From NCBI RefSeq assembly GCF_000275845.1, contig NW_006766889.1:1312006-1345018 (forward strand): a DNA stretch of 33,013 nt. Reading direction: 5' to 3'. Origin of the DNA: Dichomitus squalens LYAD-421 SS1. Its lineage: Eukaryota; Basidiomycota; Agaricomycetes; Polyporales; Polyporaceae. Made by a program: the position numbers and the translations under genes. Position 1 is the stretch's first letter, and each line of letters opens with the position of its first letter. Positions 20,801 through 32,242 of the stretch are shown here, in pieces. Under the pieces are notes generated by a model. That model ran no database searches, was not told where the DNA came from, and saw only the letters and a program-made list of their open reading frames with translations.

Positions 20801-22674
20801 CAGCTGCGTCCCGCCTTGGGTCATTGTAGGCTGCCATCATCCGACGTTCTGTCTCCTCCCACTTTCGCACGACCTCCCGGGGCTCGGCCTGATCGAACAT
20901 GATAACGAAGCTACTCCTCTTCCGGCGCGCACGGCCCCGACTCTGCGCCCAGGAAACAACGTTAGGGGGAATATCGAACCGCACGACGCTTCCACAAGCT
21001 TGGATATCAATGCCCTCCTCCGCGACCGACGTGGACACGATCAGGTTCTTATCTCCGATCTTGAAGTCGCGCAGGACGTCGGACTGACTCTCGTCGAGCA
21101 TGCTCCGCGTGATGTCCAGAAACGAGTGCCGCTTGAAGCTCGAGGAAGAGCCCAGGAGACATCCTATACGGAACAGATGGGACGTCTCCGGGATGCGCCG
21201 GAGAAGCTCCGCGAGGACGAGGACAGTGTCGCGCCGAGTGACGAAGATGATGCCGCTATACTCTTCGTCCATGGATCGGAATAGCGCCTCTTCGACGAGA
21301 AGAGAGTCAACAAGAGTGCGGACCTTCGGTGTAAGGTTTGCAACGATCTGTTCTATGTCTTCAGATGGCTCCATCACTGAGACGCGATTGAGGATGCCGA
21401 GAAGATACCGCTTTTCCTTCTCCTGCCACGCAGACATGATGTTGTTGTATGGGTTCGCAGCTTGTTTTGCGCGCTCGATTACCCTCGCGATGTACCAGTC
21501 GGCCGCCCAAGTCCCGAGGTCGATACAGATGTCTGCGGCAGTACGAGCAAAGTCCCGCAGACCTTTGTGGGTGAACGTGTCTTTCTTGTCGAGAGCTTTC
21601 GAGAGTTGTTGATCTACGCGCCGACGGTCGTCCCCTGGCTGCAGCTTCGCAAGCCTCGCACGAAGGGCGATGACAGAAGGATCCTGTTCGATGTCTAGTT
21701 CCGCAATCACGACCTCGAGTGCCTTATAGTTGACGGAAGGAATGCCGTCCTGAACGTGGATCGGTGAGGCGTAGATGACGTGCTTGAACTCCGGTCGGTG
21801 AACGTATTGCGCTAGTTCATGTCGATTGTTGCGAGAAGACCGAATGGTACTGTCTAAATTCTTCTCTAAATCTCTAATATGGGCGTAGCGCAAGGCGAGG
21901 TGAATCATGGAGCCCAAGATACTGGAAAGCGCGCACACCTGAATGCAACATCGACGTTCGCGCCATATGTCGGGCTTGCCGTAAGTCCGAGGACCATGGG
22001 TCGCACACGAGAGGTCGACGTTCCTAACGGGCTGCGCGGTGGGAGCCCGAAATAGTGTTTCTTCATGATCATATTATACGGATGCTTGCCAATCGCGTGA
22101 TGAGCCTCGTCAAACACCAGCAGGCTTATATCAGAACCCATGTCTACGTATCCCTGGTTCCCCTCGTCAACGTGATGTTCTACATTTAAGGCACACAAGA
22201 GACGAACATGATGTAGTGCATCGAGCAACACCTGAGGCGTTGTGACCATGATTCGATGCTTTGCGATAATGCCGCGCCAGAGGCCTGCGTCTTTCCATTG
22301 ATTAGGCTCCGATGCTCCGGACACGTATCCGACTGATACTGGTATCGCGGTCTTGATAACTTCGGATTGCTGCTCTACAAGAGCCACAGTGGGCGCTATA
22401 AACCACGAAACCTAATAGACGACGAATCCCAATTAAGGAGATGAAGACCATAACATATATGCACAACAAAACGCACCTTACGAGACTCGCGCTCCGCCTC
22501 ATACTTCACCCGGAGCACGGCGATATGAGTCTTCCCTGAGCCAGTATCGAGAGCAATGACGATGTTGCGGCGCTTGCTCTCATCGAGCAATTCTTGCTGG
22601 TATGCCCGCGTATGCACGATGCTAGACCGGGGCGGTTCGACATCGACGGGATCGCGAATCTCGGTGGTAGCCAT
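17806..22674 (-). CDS. DCL: Dicer-like endoribonuclease
   Basis: The product cuts long double-stranded RNA into small RNAs for RNA silencing. Six exons (22674-22477, 22411-22208, 22153-21939, 21873-20734, 20680-20465, 20413-17806) join in frame to 1,526 aa. In order: DExD/H helicase with TGSGKT (44-49) and DEAHH (149-153); helicase C-terminal half with [13 protein letters not shown] and QSRGRARR (516-523); dimerisation domain (about 585-650); RNase IIIa with E1039/D1043 and D1156/E1159; RNase IIIb with E1249/D1253 and D1380/E1383; and a C-terminal double-stranded RNA-binding domain (about 1426-1494) with an acidic tail. All eight RNase III acidic residues are present, so both sites should work. 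No PAZ domain is recognised by eye, which is usual for fungal Dicers. Motif II is DEAH rather than the common DECH. Intron 2 (22154-22207) is 54 nt, in frame and stop-free. The last exon of 2.6 kb is unusually long for this window. Confidence 0.96.
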
Positions 22675-23246
22675 AGTGAAAGAAGGGAAAACAAACGGAG
22701 TGTGTAGGATGTGGTGTTGGCAGTGTGGCGCGTGCTGGGTGGATACGATGAACGATGAACTTGGGAACAACCCGGTGGCACAGACCAGCGACACACCTTC
22801 AGCCAATGTGGAGCTCCAAACAAAGCGCAAAACCGTACTGTGGCTCTCCTTCTAGAGGCCTTCGAAGAACGAGTGCGATGCTTGGGCTGTTCGGCGACAC
22901 AGCCGGATACTCTTAAGAGGCGACTACCGCAGCATCCGGCGGAGAATCAAGTTACTTGCGTCGCAGTCGCAGACAAACTCAGAAGTCATCGCAGCCATTA
23001 TGCCAGCATAAGACGTCGGAGACAAAAGGCATCCTCATTCGTAGGTCTGGTATGAATGCGAGCGTTCGCGGAGTATGCAGCTATGATGGCGGAGAGGGAG
23101 AAGGTGTGTGCAGTACTTGCGCGTCTGGTCTTTGCGTAGTACGCGGCACGCGCTCGCATTGGCGTTGCCGACTTGCACGACCTTGCTTACAACCACAACG
23201 ACTTCCTCCTGGTTTTGTTCGTGGGCCTCTCTGGCCCGCTGGCCCA
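22675..23246. other. divergent promoter between Dicer and the potassium channel
   Basis: The starts lie 572 bp apart on opposite strands. Open frames here are short and without motifs. A CCAAT box is at 22803-22807. The region should hold both promoters and 5' untranslated regions. I see no clear TATA box for either gene. Confidence 0.55.
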
Positions 23247-25015
23247 ATGTCTCAAACCATCCCTCTATCTAGAATATCTACGGGGGCACGTTCTCCTCCC
23301 TATAATGCGCCTCACGACAGTCCCAGTGGACCCGACTACCAGAACGGATTCCAGTACGACGATGTGGACGAAGGCCAGAACATGAAACCCTCTTGGAAGA
23401 AGGACCTTTACATGCTCTTGGAGAAACCCACGTCATCTCAAGCAGCCTTCCTGGTCCATATCTTTACTACCTTCCTCATCTCCTTCTCTGCGGTCGTGAC
23501 TGTGCTGGAGACTGTTCCTGCGTTTCACTCCATCCCTGGCAGTATCTGGTTCGGATTGGAGACCACGCTTGTCGTGCTGTTTACCATAGAATACATCGGC
23601 CGATGTGTTGCTCATGGCACATCCTGGAAGAGGTTCTTCAACTGGATCATTTGTGAGTATCCTCCCCCATACCAACTGTCAAGGCCAAAACACCTACCAC
23701 GTCGCAGCGTTCTTTGGGATCATAGATTTGTTGGGTATACTGCCGTATTATATTGAGATCGCTCTGCAGCAAGATACAGTGAGTGATCTGCTTGACCTCG
23801 AGATACTACGGCTAACATGTGGTTGGCGCAGTCTACGCTGTTCAGGTTCACAATCCTGCGTACTTTTAGGTTACTACGTGTATTCCGACCATTCAGATAT
23901 AATAACACCATACTTCTGCACGTCTTTAGTTGTCCTGCGCCAGAAGTTGACCGCTAATACCACGTTCAGCACTATCGAAGTAATGTACCTATCCTTCCGG
24001 CGGTCCCAGCATGCCCTTTTAGCACTGTCATTCTTCGTGGTGATGGTCTTGGTCGTGTTCAGCACGTTATTGTGAGTGTTATGCCTGGATGACCCGTGTT
24101 ACGGTGAACAGAGGACGTTTGTGACCAGATATTTCGCTGAGAGGGGCACTTGGGACGAGGCGCTTGGCGTCTTCCTCAACTCGGACGGAGACCCCAGTCA
24201 ATTCGCGGTATGTGTCTCGGCACATCTGTCTACCGGCATTCGCTGATTGGAGCCATAGTCCATTCCCGCAGCCGGGTGGTGAGTGGCATTAACCAAGTCA
24301 TTTTACCTGTGGCGCGTGGCTAATTCGCGTCCTCGCGCCGTTGTGCAGGTTTGTCTTAGTCAGTGAGTGCTATTCGGCATCTCCGTCCGCTTGCCTGTGT
24401 TAATTGGGGCATAGCTATCACCACTGTAGGATACGGCGAGATCACGCCCCGGTCATTCCTGGGAAGGCTGATCACCCTCCCTCTCCTCGTGTTCGGCTTG
24501 CTTCTCATCGCGCTGCCCACTTTCGTGCTCGGGCGAGAGTTCAGCATAGTCTGGGAGTTCATGGAAGAAGCGCAGGTTAGTCCCGCGCCCTTTGCTCCTT
24601 CTCGAAGGCATCAGACTCAACCCGGCCCCGAACCTTCCTGCAGAAGACTCGTGAGCAGGACCAAGACATCGACCCATTCCACGATCCCCTCGCGTCGCCA
24701 CTGCTCAGCAGCAGGCACACGCAGGGTATCGCTGCCGCTACTGCCAGCCTGTGGCGGCACGCAGCCGAAGAAGCCACCTTGCCGCGTCCGAGCAGGGTCG
24801 CTAGCTCCAGCGGCGCAGTTCACGGTTCTCCAAACCCTGCGGCTTCCTCGGACCACACTCAGGCCGGGTTATCGACGCAACTCGCGGAGCTTCGTGCCAA
24901 GGTGGACGCGCAGGAGGAGATACTGCGACGCATCATGGCAGCTGTTGAAGGACCCGGCGCAAACCAGAAGCAGAATCGGGGTATTGGCAGTCAGCAGGGG
25001 AGCCGGAGTAGGTGA
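23247..25015 (+). CDS. voltage-gated potassium channel (Kv type, six-transmembrane)
   Basis: This is a plasma or internal membrane K+ channel subunit, expected to work as a tetramer. Nine exons join in frame: 23247-23652, 23708-23778, 23832-23917, 23970-24071, 24129-24207, 24259-24278, 24349-24362, 24415-24575, 24644-25015, giving 436 aa. S1 is about 66-88. S2 is 100-121 with Glu115 (FTIEY). S3 is about 137-155 with Asp142 (IIDLLGILPYY). S4 has six arginines, the last five every third residue (164, 169, 172, 175, 178, 181). S5 is 202-222. The pore filter is TTVGYG (262-267), and S6 ends near 300. The cytosolic tail has a Ser-rich part and a coiled-coil-like heptad stretch (LAELRAKVDAQEEILRR). 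Intron 23918-23969 appears to use a GC donor. Exons 6 and 7, coding for the pore entrance, are only 20 and 14 nt. It shares a divergent promoter region with Dicer. Confidence 0.93.
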
Positions 25016-25531
25016 TACGAGCAGAAATGTATGGGTAAACGAGGCGCCTTACGACGTCCTTTGGGGTCTGAGGACATTAGGTAACATTGGCTTTTCGGAA
25101 TTTTTATGGTGCTATCAGAGCGCCAGGGTCACGGCAGCACTTGAGGCGATATTGGAGGTCCTCATGATGCGAGTATATCGCACGATGGTCGGGAAATCAG
25201 CATGCGTTGTTCAACCTTATCGTTCCCTGGAACGTACGCAATGCCGAACGGTTGAATGATTGCGGCGCTGTAGAATCGAGCAATACCCAAGTATGGACTC
25301 AAATCACAGGGGGGGACAGTTCGATCTCTGTAGCGATACTGTCCTGTACCATGTATCGATGCTCCGGGTCAGACAGTCCTGGCAGTAGAGAAACCGTGTC
25401 GCATAATACCCGCCCCTTTTGGTAATGTGTCTCGGCACAATATACAGACATTGTTATGATTACATATCTCGTTAGGACAACCTCCCAGCAGCGTACCAAG
25501 ACTTGGACATCTTCTTTCATGCAGCTGCCAT
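25016..25531. other. gap between convergent K+ channel and P450 genes
   Basis: About 520 bp holds the 3' flanks of two convergent genes. Only short frames without homology are present. Confidence 0.5.
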
Positions 25532-27645
25532 TCAAAACTCCTGACGCTCTTCACGGAGTATCAAGGCTCTCGCATGGGGAGAACGCGCTCTGATATCGCA
25601 GCGCCAGTCTTCTGGGTACCTTTTCAAATCCATCAGAAGACCGTTCATAGAGCAAAGCAGGGTCTCGGCTTACGAGAGAATGCCGTCCTTCATTTTCGGC
25701 TCGATGTAGATGACCTCACCGTGTTTGTCGAGCGGGCGACCTATGTCAAAGACATGCAGCACGCGGGCGATCTGAATGAACAACGCTGCCTCCGCAAAGT
25801 ATCGTCCTGGACAAATCCTGAAGAGCGTTGAATTAGATGCCGTCATGCTGCTATACAAGCTTGGTGCCTACCTTCTCCCGAAGCCAAATGCAACCGTTGC
25901 GGGGTCCCTGATGTCCGGATCGAGCTTCCCTTCCTTCAAGAAACGCTCCGGAATGAAGCGCTCGGGTTGTGGGTACATCTCCGGGTCATGAAGGATGGCC
26001 CTACACAGTCACAGACACTTCATCAATAGAAGCCCCTCGTAGAAGAGGTCCGAAGACAGGAACACTTGCCAAGAGTTCGGGAAGACTACCGTACCCGCGG
26101 GGATGAAGTATCCGTCGTACTCGTCGTCTTCCAACACGGCATGAGGGATGCACAGCGGAACCGCGTTCTGCCACCGGAGGCACTCTTTGACGATCGCGTT
26201 CACGTAGGGGAGGTCACTGCGATCGGAATGGTCGGGCAGCCGTTTCGGACCTACTACAGTCATGAGTTCCGTCTGTGCCTTCTCCACTACTTCGGAATGA
26301 AGTGACATGGCAAGGAAGAAAGTTTGAAACGTGGAAATCGTCTGGAGGACAACTTGAGAGTCAGCTGAGGTTCTTCTCACCGACTGATCGTGCTCACCGT
26401 GTCGGCTCCCCCTGTGTGAACCGCAGCCAGGATTCGATCAATGCGCTCATCTCATTCCACAGAGGTCAAATACACCCACCCGCGTAGGAGATAGCTGCCA
26501 CGTTTCTGGCGAGATGTTCTTCCTCGGTAGCCGCAGAGTCTTCCAAGTGAGCCAAATTCCCGAGGATAGTGCCCACAATCGAGGGCGTCGGGTCACAACG
26601 CTTCTGCTCGTGGCTTTCATCAATGAAACTTAATTAGCCTTCTGTCAGACAGCCTACCATCGCGGCCTTAGCTTGGGCGAATGGAATGTCCACCATCTCA
26701 TGGGATGCGTCTCTCCATCTTCGTAACTTCTTCTGGAAGCCGGCGCCAGGTAGCCATTCGGGTATGTGCCGCAAGAAGGGAAAGTATTCCACGAGGAAGG
26801 CCCCTGGTGTGAGACCTTTGGCGACGCCTTCCATGGCAGCATCGATGACCTCAATGATTTTATCGCCCTGCTCGGCGACGTCGACGCCATACACAGTCTT
26901 CAGCACGCTTGCAGCGAATGCACTGTGGAGAGCGAAGGGATGTCAGGACGGGAAAGGCTCGGCATTCACAGGGCGGATGTCCAACATACTGTCTGATGTG
27001 TTCCTCGAGCCTCTCAGGGCTTGTATAGAGCTTGCTCAGGAACCGGTGAGATACATCCACCTGGATGCCATGGTATTTTGAGATGACACCTGGGTGAAAA
27101 TGTTGCCAGAAGAGACGTCTATGTTTCCGCCAGGTCTGTCCATAGGCCATGAACCCAAAGTCCCATTCCCAACCAATCCTGCAGATCGCAATAGACGCAG
27201 TCAAGATACGCCACGAACGATGACGAAGGAGAGAACCTACAGATCAAACATCGGGGATTGCGGCCGGTCAGAATAATTCGCCGACCGCTTCTCCAGAAGC
27301 TGGAATACTGCCCGAGGGGTGCCGAGGATAACCATTGCCTGACCGAGCGTGCGGAAGAAGATGATGTCACCTGCCAATCTGCAATAAGGCACTTCACAGA
27401 CCATGAGACTATCCGACATCGTACGCACCGTACTTCGTACATAGGTCACGGTATCCGGCCCATGGTGTGGACTTCGGGATATCGAACAGATTGCCGACAA
27501 TGGGCAGAGGTCTCGGGCCTGGAGGGAGAGGTCTTCCGCGGCTGCGGGCTCTCCAGTTGCTCGTCGCCCGAATGTAGTGGACGACAAGGAGAGTGAAAAA
27601 TGCACAAGCAGCGATAGTAGGAGAAGACGGGGACAGAGAAGCCAT
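25532..27645 (-). CDS. cytochrome P450 monooxygenase
   Basis: This is a membrane-anchored heme monooxygenase; the substrate is unknown. Ten exons (27645-27429, 27370-27241, 27178-26990, 26922-26658, 26603-26480, 26411-26398, 26341-26070, 26000-25872, 25817-25674, 25619-25532) join in frame to 523 aa, normal for the family. It begins with a hydrophobic anchor and a proline hinge (LPPGPRPLP). It carries the I-helix AGGADT (308-313), ExxR (Glu366/Arg369), PERF (421-424) and the heme motif FGFGRRICPG (442-451, Cys449). It resembles the basidiomycete P450s often labelled O-methylsterigmatocystin oxidoreductase-like. That name says nothing about the real reaction. Exon 6 is only 14 nt and encodes most of the oxygen-activation motif. 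Intron 26069-26001 requires a GC donor (GCAAGT). A related decayed copy is at 369-665. No biosynthetic backbone gene is nearby, so it need not belong to a cluster. Confidence 0.94.
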
Positions 27646-30589
27646 GACTCGGATGCGTGGAGCTCGATCCTGCCCGGGCGCCGCTCTTATGACTGTCAGC
27701 GAGACGCCTGGTATACGCTCGCGTAAACACTGAGGAAATCGCGATTGTCAATTGCCACCAAGCACGATCTATCAGGGTAAAGGCCGCCCAAATTCCCGCC
27801 ACGCTCTCTACAGGATCCACCAATGACGTGAATCAGGGCAAGGAAGCTCGGAAGTCAAAGTGATAGCTCACCCCAGTACTACGTAGAGCGCCTTCCAACG
27901 CACATGGCGTCTCCGGCAGGGGCGACACGCTGGCTAAGGCGTTCACAAGAATATAACGCTGGAGACAGGGCCACAGGGTTCCAGGTAGGTAAACAAGAAG
28001 ATTCTAGATGATTGGATCGGTACTTGTGAGGTGAGCAAGGCTGCTATAGAAATGAACTCAGCTGACTAGCATGTTGCATTGCTGGAAGGACGGGACACCA
28101 GGTTGTGAATATGTACAACCAGTACCACGTTCATCCCAATGACGAGATGACCTGTACCATATTGAGAGGCACGTATCATGCGACCGTCTGGGTTGGCTGA
28201 TCGTGAGTAGACTCACCGGTTGCTCTCATGGTACGACCGATCGACCAGTTGACGGATTGCTAAGAACCGAGGAGCGTAGCGATCTCAGAGCAAAGGACAG
28301 ATGGAAAGACGCTTTAATCCATATTCATCACAGCACAAAGCCATGCTGGTGTCCTGCAAACTAGAGAGAACGTCGATCAAATTCAGCCTGCTCCCGAACA
28401 GCTGAGAGGGTACTAGACCTGTCCGCCGGCGGGCCTTCGTTTAGAGTTTAGAATCGACTAGGCCGTTTCACAACGAGGTGGATCGTTCTCAGCGGCGTGT
28501 CGACTCCCTAAAATAGTCAGCCAAGACACCGCACTAGGAGTGCAGTGACCACGCCTTTGAGTGCGCTGCCAAAATGTCTCAGGCGAATTGGACGCGCATG
28601 CGGAATGCATAAGAGGATGCATGTAAGTTTGCTACGCGAGGACGCACCTGGGATCCATGCACTCGTTCGACGTCTAACAACAAACCTTCTGAGGCGCGCT
28701 GCGCAGTGCCAGAAAGCAGCAAAGTGCTAAGATTTGGAGCACGTAAAACCTTCGTGAAACGTTCATGTTCCTGAGGACGGCGCTGCGTCGGTGCGCCGGA
28801 GGAAAGGCCTTCGCGGCAGTTGAATCACCAGGGAGCGACGATGGCCTAGATCGCAGATCTTTCCAGGGCGGACTAAATGGACTGGCGAGAGCGGATACAA
28901 CCGGAAGCCGTGATCCTGGGATCTCTGATTGTCCCAGTCTATCCATCTTCTGAGACAGTTCGTGTCAGATGGCCACGCACGACGTGTCCCAAATCCCCGA
29001 AGGCCACATACGATGAAGCACTTCCGGGCCGGGCAAGGCTTCTCATGGTAGCCGCACGGAGAACGAAGCTTAACAGAGCTCAGTCTCAATCTGGCTATTT
29101 AGGTTTCAGGGCGCAACCATTTTTATTCGTTTGACAGATAGGACTCCAGGCTATGGTCAGTAGGGACGGAAGATTCAGAAGCAGCTTACTAACATATGCG
29201 AGAGTGTAACGCGCACCACACTGCTAGTAGAGCTGGGTCGCTTGTGCCACCGCTGACCGGAGAGAGAACTGGTTGGGCATTGAGCCTTTCTTGCTCGCGT
29301 TCCTAGGGCCTAAGTCAATCCACGTTCCGAGGTGCGGCTCTTGGTGTTTGCGTAGCTCGTTTCCTGTAGCGCAGACCGAGTATGAACTGTGTGGCGAATC
29401 GCGGAGCACTGTGCCTTAGCATGTTGCTAGCAAGAGGCTCGTATTATATGGGACCGATGACTTGATTGTTCTCCTCCCCCTCTGAGGGCTCTGTACCTAT
29501 TTGATCTTGTTAGGATCAGAGGCCGTTGCGTAACATGGCCAAACACTACGCGCGCTACTCTGATTCAAGTTTCGGCGTAGTCTCGGCTCCAGACGTTCCA
29601 CAGCCCTCTCTGCCCCGGCACTCGATGCTTCGCTACGCTCAGCAAGCCCTGGGAGGGAGGGGTACGGATTAGGAAGGAAGGATTGATGGAAAGGATCGTG
29701 AATGGATCTGAAGAGGGGGAAACGAGCGCCGGGGGAGAGAGGGCTGTAGTACTGTGTGTAAGCGCCAGAACGGATGGGAACGAGACTAGTTTCGGCGACT
29801 CGTGCAATCTTGGGGTCATGCATTATAGCAGCCACCATCGCCCGAACATCCGTGACACATATTGAAGCATGATGCAGTTTGAGAAATTTCGCCAATAGCT
29901 TCTTCCCCAAGGAGATCAGCCCGATGTGCGCAGCCAAGCCAAATCCGCCAGGAAGAAGCCACATGGCAGACGATTGACGGCAACGTTGAGCCGGTACACT
30001 ACTGGATGGAGGGTAGGAGAGCGACACAGTAAAAGTGGCTTGAGGCTCACACACGGAGATCTGAGGGTCTCAGCAGCTGGCGATGTCGATGCAAGGAAAT
30101 CTTGCGACTATATCATGTAGTGCGGTGACCTACTAACGTCCAAATCTTGGTTGAAGCCACTTCCGTCCGCGCAGTCGCGCCGCGGCACCTGCTGCGCTGA
30201 CACTGCTCGGCCCTTGGGTTGGTTGACTATTATTCGTTTGAGGCATAGGACTATCGTTCCACCAGCATCATTCGCTTCCGGGCTACGTTTGCTGTGGCGG
30301 CGAGTCCTCTTACGAACCAGCCGTAGCTCGCTGGAAAACGTGGGAGAGTCCCAGTGACAGAAGTCTTGGAGCGGAGCAGAGGGTTTTCCCCGAGGGCGCA
30401 CGCCTTACCGCAGTCTGTGGAGAATCAAAACGGAGAGACGCTCAACTGCAGTAAAAACCAGTCGGCGGTAGTTCACGCCACCAGTATACTTGACCAGCTC
30501 CATGTCGTCGCGGAGTCAGGGCCCTTATTCGGCGCTCGTTTCCGAGTACAGCAGCCTGTACGGATTCTCTCCTTCGTCAGTACTCATGT
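27646..30589. other. 3-kb gene-poor stretch
   Basis: I see no gene with homology or a splice-consistent model. The left end should hold the P450 promoter. The longest frame is 185 codons on the minus strand (30054-29497), rich in Arg/Ser/Pro with no motif and not called. I see no transposase, reverse transcriptase or long terminal repeats, but degraded mobile DNA cannot be excluded by eye. Confidence 0.5.
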
Positions 30590-32242
30590 GAAGCTAGTGC
30601 TCATGCTGTGTTATACGAAGGCTCATCAACAACCACCTGCTCAATAGTAGCGATAGGTGAGCGATCTAGATATTAGGGACATTTTGACATCTGAACCAAT
30701 GAGCTGGCGTTTTTCTCAGTGCTATTCCTATACGATTTCTTAGTCATCTATACAGACGAAGTAGTATGCTTCTGGAGAGGAAAATGGACCGGCGCAACTG
30801 TCCTGTTCTTCCTGAACAGATATGTCGCGCTTCTGTCTACTCTCTTTGAGTTCATCTACGGCTTCGTACCTTGCACAGAGTCCTCAGTACGTTATAACCC
30901 CCATTTATCCTACTCAATGTCATTTTCAGCGTATCCATTGAAAGTAGGTGCGACTGTGCTCGCGAGGATGGGGTGTCGCTGATGGCTTGGCAGCTGTATG
31001 GCCGGGAGCAAAGCCTGCGTCTGCCTCTAGACGGCCAAGTACCTACTATGGGCAGGTACGTCTATATCAATCATGAAATCTGGGCACATGAGCAGGTTGT
31101 TGACCTGCCAACCGATTGACGTAGCTTTCTCGGGACTTCGCTCATATGCACTGAGCAGACAGATGTTCATCTCCGGCATTGTGTTCTCGTTGTCCATCGT
31201 ACCGATATGCACTAACTTGGTACGTGCGAAATCATCTTCAAATGCACTGTGGGCGACCATTAACATCATGCCCAGGTAGATGTTTTGGGATTCTGTCAGA
31301 TCATCTGTATTCCGGAGGCTGGATGCACGGTGATGGACACCATAGGACCTAGGTTGTCACATGCGTATGTCTACCGTCTATTTATCTGCACGCTTCGGCC
31401 AGAACTGAATGATTTGTATAGATGTCACTAAGCCAGAGTGGCTGCAGAGGCAGAGACACTCACCGTCCATCTTACAGTCACGATCGCTTCTCGCGGCTCC
31501 CTGATTGCCGCAGATATCATCCTCATTTCCATAAAATGGGCTACGCTCGGGCGACGAACTGCGATGACCTCAAGGCCCACCTTTGCCAGTGTGATACTAC
31601 TAGACGGTGAGTCTGACATCTGTATAATTAGAGTGCCTAGTGACAGTCAAATCGCGCTGCAGGAGCCATCTACTTCATGTGAGCCTTCTCTTCAAAGGAA
31701 CTGTGATCGCATTACGTGACATTGAATCTACATAGATGCTTGTTCATCCTGAAGGTCTAACACCTCTCGTTTATGCTCACGTCTGCAATTCTACATTGAG
31801 CCATGCCATGAAGACAATCTGCTGATCTGAGTGCTTATCAAGGCATTGAACCCGTCAACACAGTTTGAGAGCAATATTGTACTCTTCACCGAGCCGTGAG
31901 TAGCAACTTTTATGGACTGCTAGATCAAACTGAAACAGCGCTCCTACAGGCTGACCTCGATCCTCATCTGGCGATTCATGCTGGACCTGCAAACAGTTCA
32001 TAGCGGGAACTATCCATCTCGACTCCCAGGGTGCTGCTCAAGACCGGGCGTCCTCGCTCGCCGATTCCCTTGTCTTCGAGCGTACGGTCGGTTCTCTGGT
32101 ATCCTTTGCCACAGCAAGTCGACATGTCGATGCCGACGGCCGAGAACCCGGCAGTACCCCACCGCAGGGAGACCCGCCAGCCGCACGGCAGGAACTCCAC
32201 AAAGTAGAGCCCTCGCTCAAGGATAACACAGTGAACACATGA
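30590..32242 (+). CDS. DUF6533 integral membrane protein, copy 2 (5' end not resolved)
   Basis: A paralogue of the 11790-13430 gene. Exons in frame: one ending at 30656, then 30720-30886, 31031-31055, 31125-31219, 31276-31352, 31437-31606, 31663-31678, 31736-31754, 31843-31895, 31950-31995 and 32030-32242. Landmarks are LFLYDFLVIYTDEV with FWRGKWTGATVLFFLNRY, LLWAAFSGLRSYALSRQ, ASRGSLIAADIILISIKW, GAIYF, LFTEP, ILIWRFMLDLQ, and a C-terminal SLVFERTVGSL. The 16-nt exon coding IYF matches copy 1 exactly in size and phase. Two problems remain. I find no ATG for the first exon, whose frame reads TTTCSIVAI before 30657, so the start given is approximate. The last join needs a 34-nt intron (31996-32029), shorter than usual, which may instead be a frameshift. 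The copy may therefore be decaying. Confidence 0.62.

Noticed and set aside
26001..26069. GT donor at 26066 for P450 intron 7
   Set aside because: Using GTGTTC leaves the wrong phase for AILHDPEMYP. Only the GC donor three bases earlier gives NSW-AILHDPE.
29497..30054. 185-codon minus-strand open frame
   Set aside because: Low-complexity Arg/Ser/Pro composition, no recognisable family and no supporting context. It is mentioned only in the description of the gene-poor stretch.
25532..32242. Secondary-metabolite gene cluster around the P450
   Set aside because: No polyketide synthase, peptide synthetase, terpene cyclase or similar core enzyme is in the window. A single P450 is not enough evidence.
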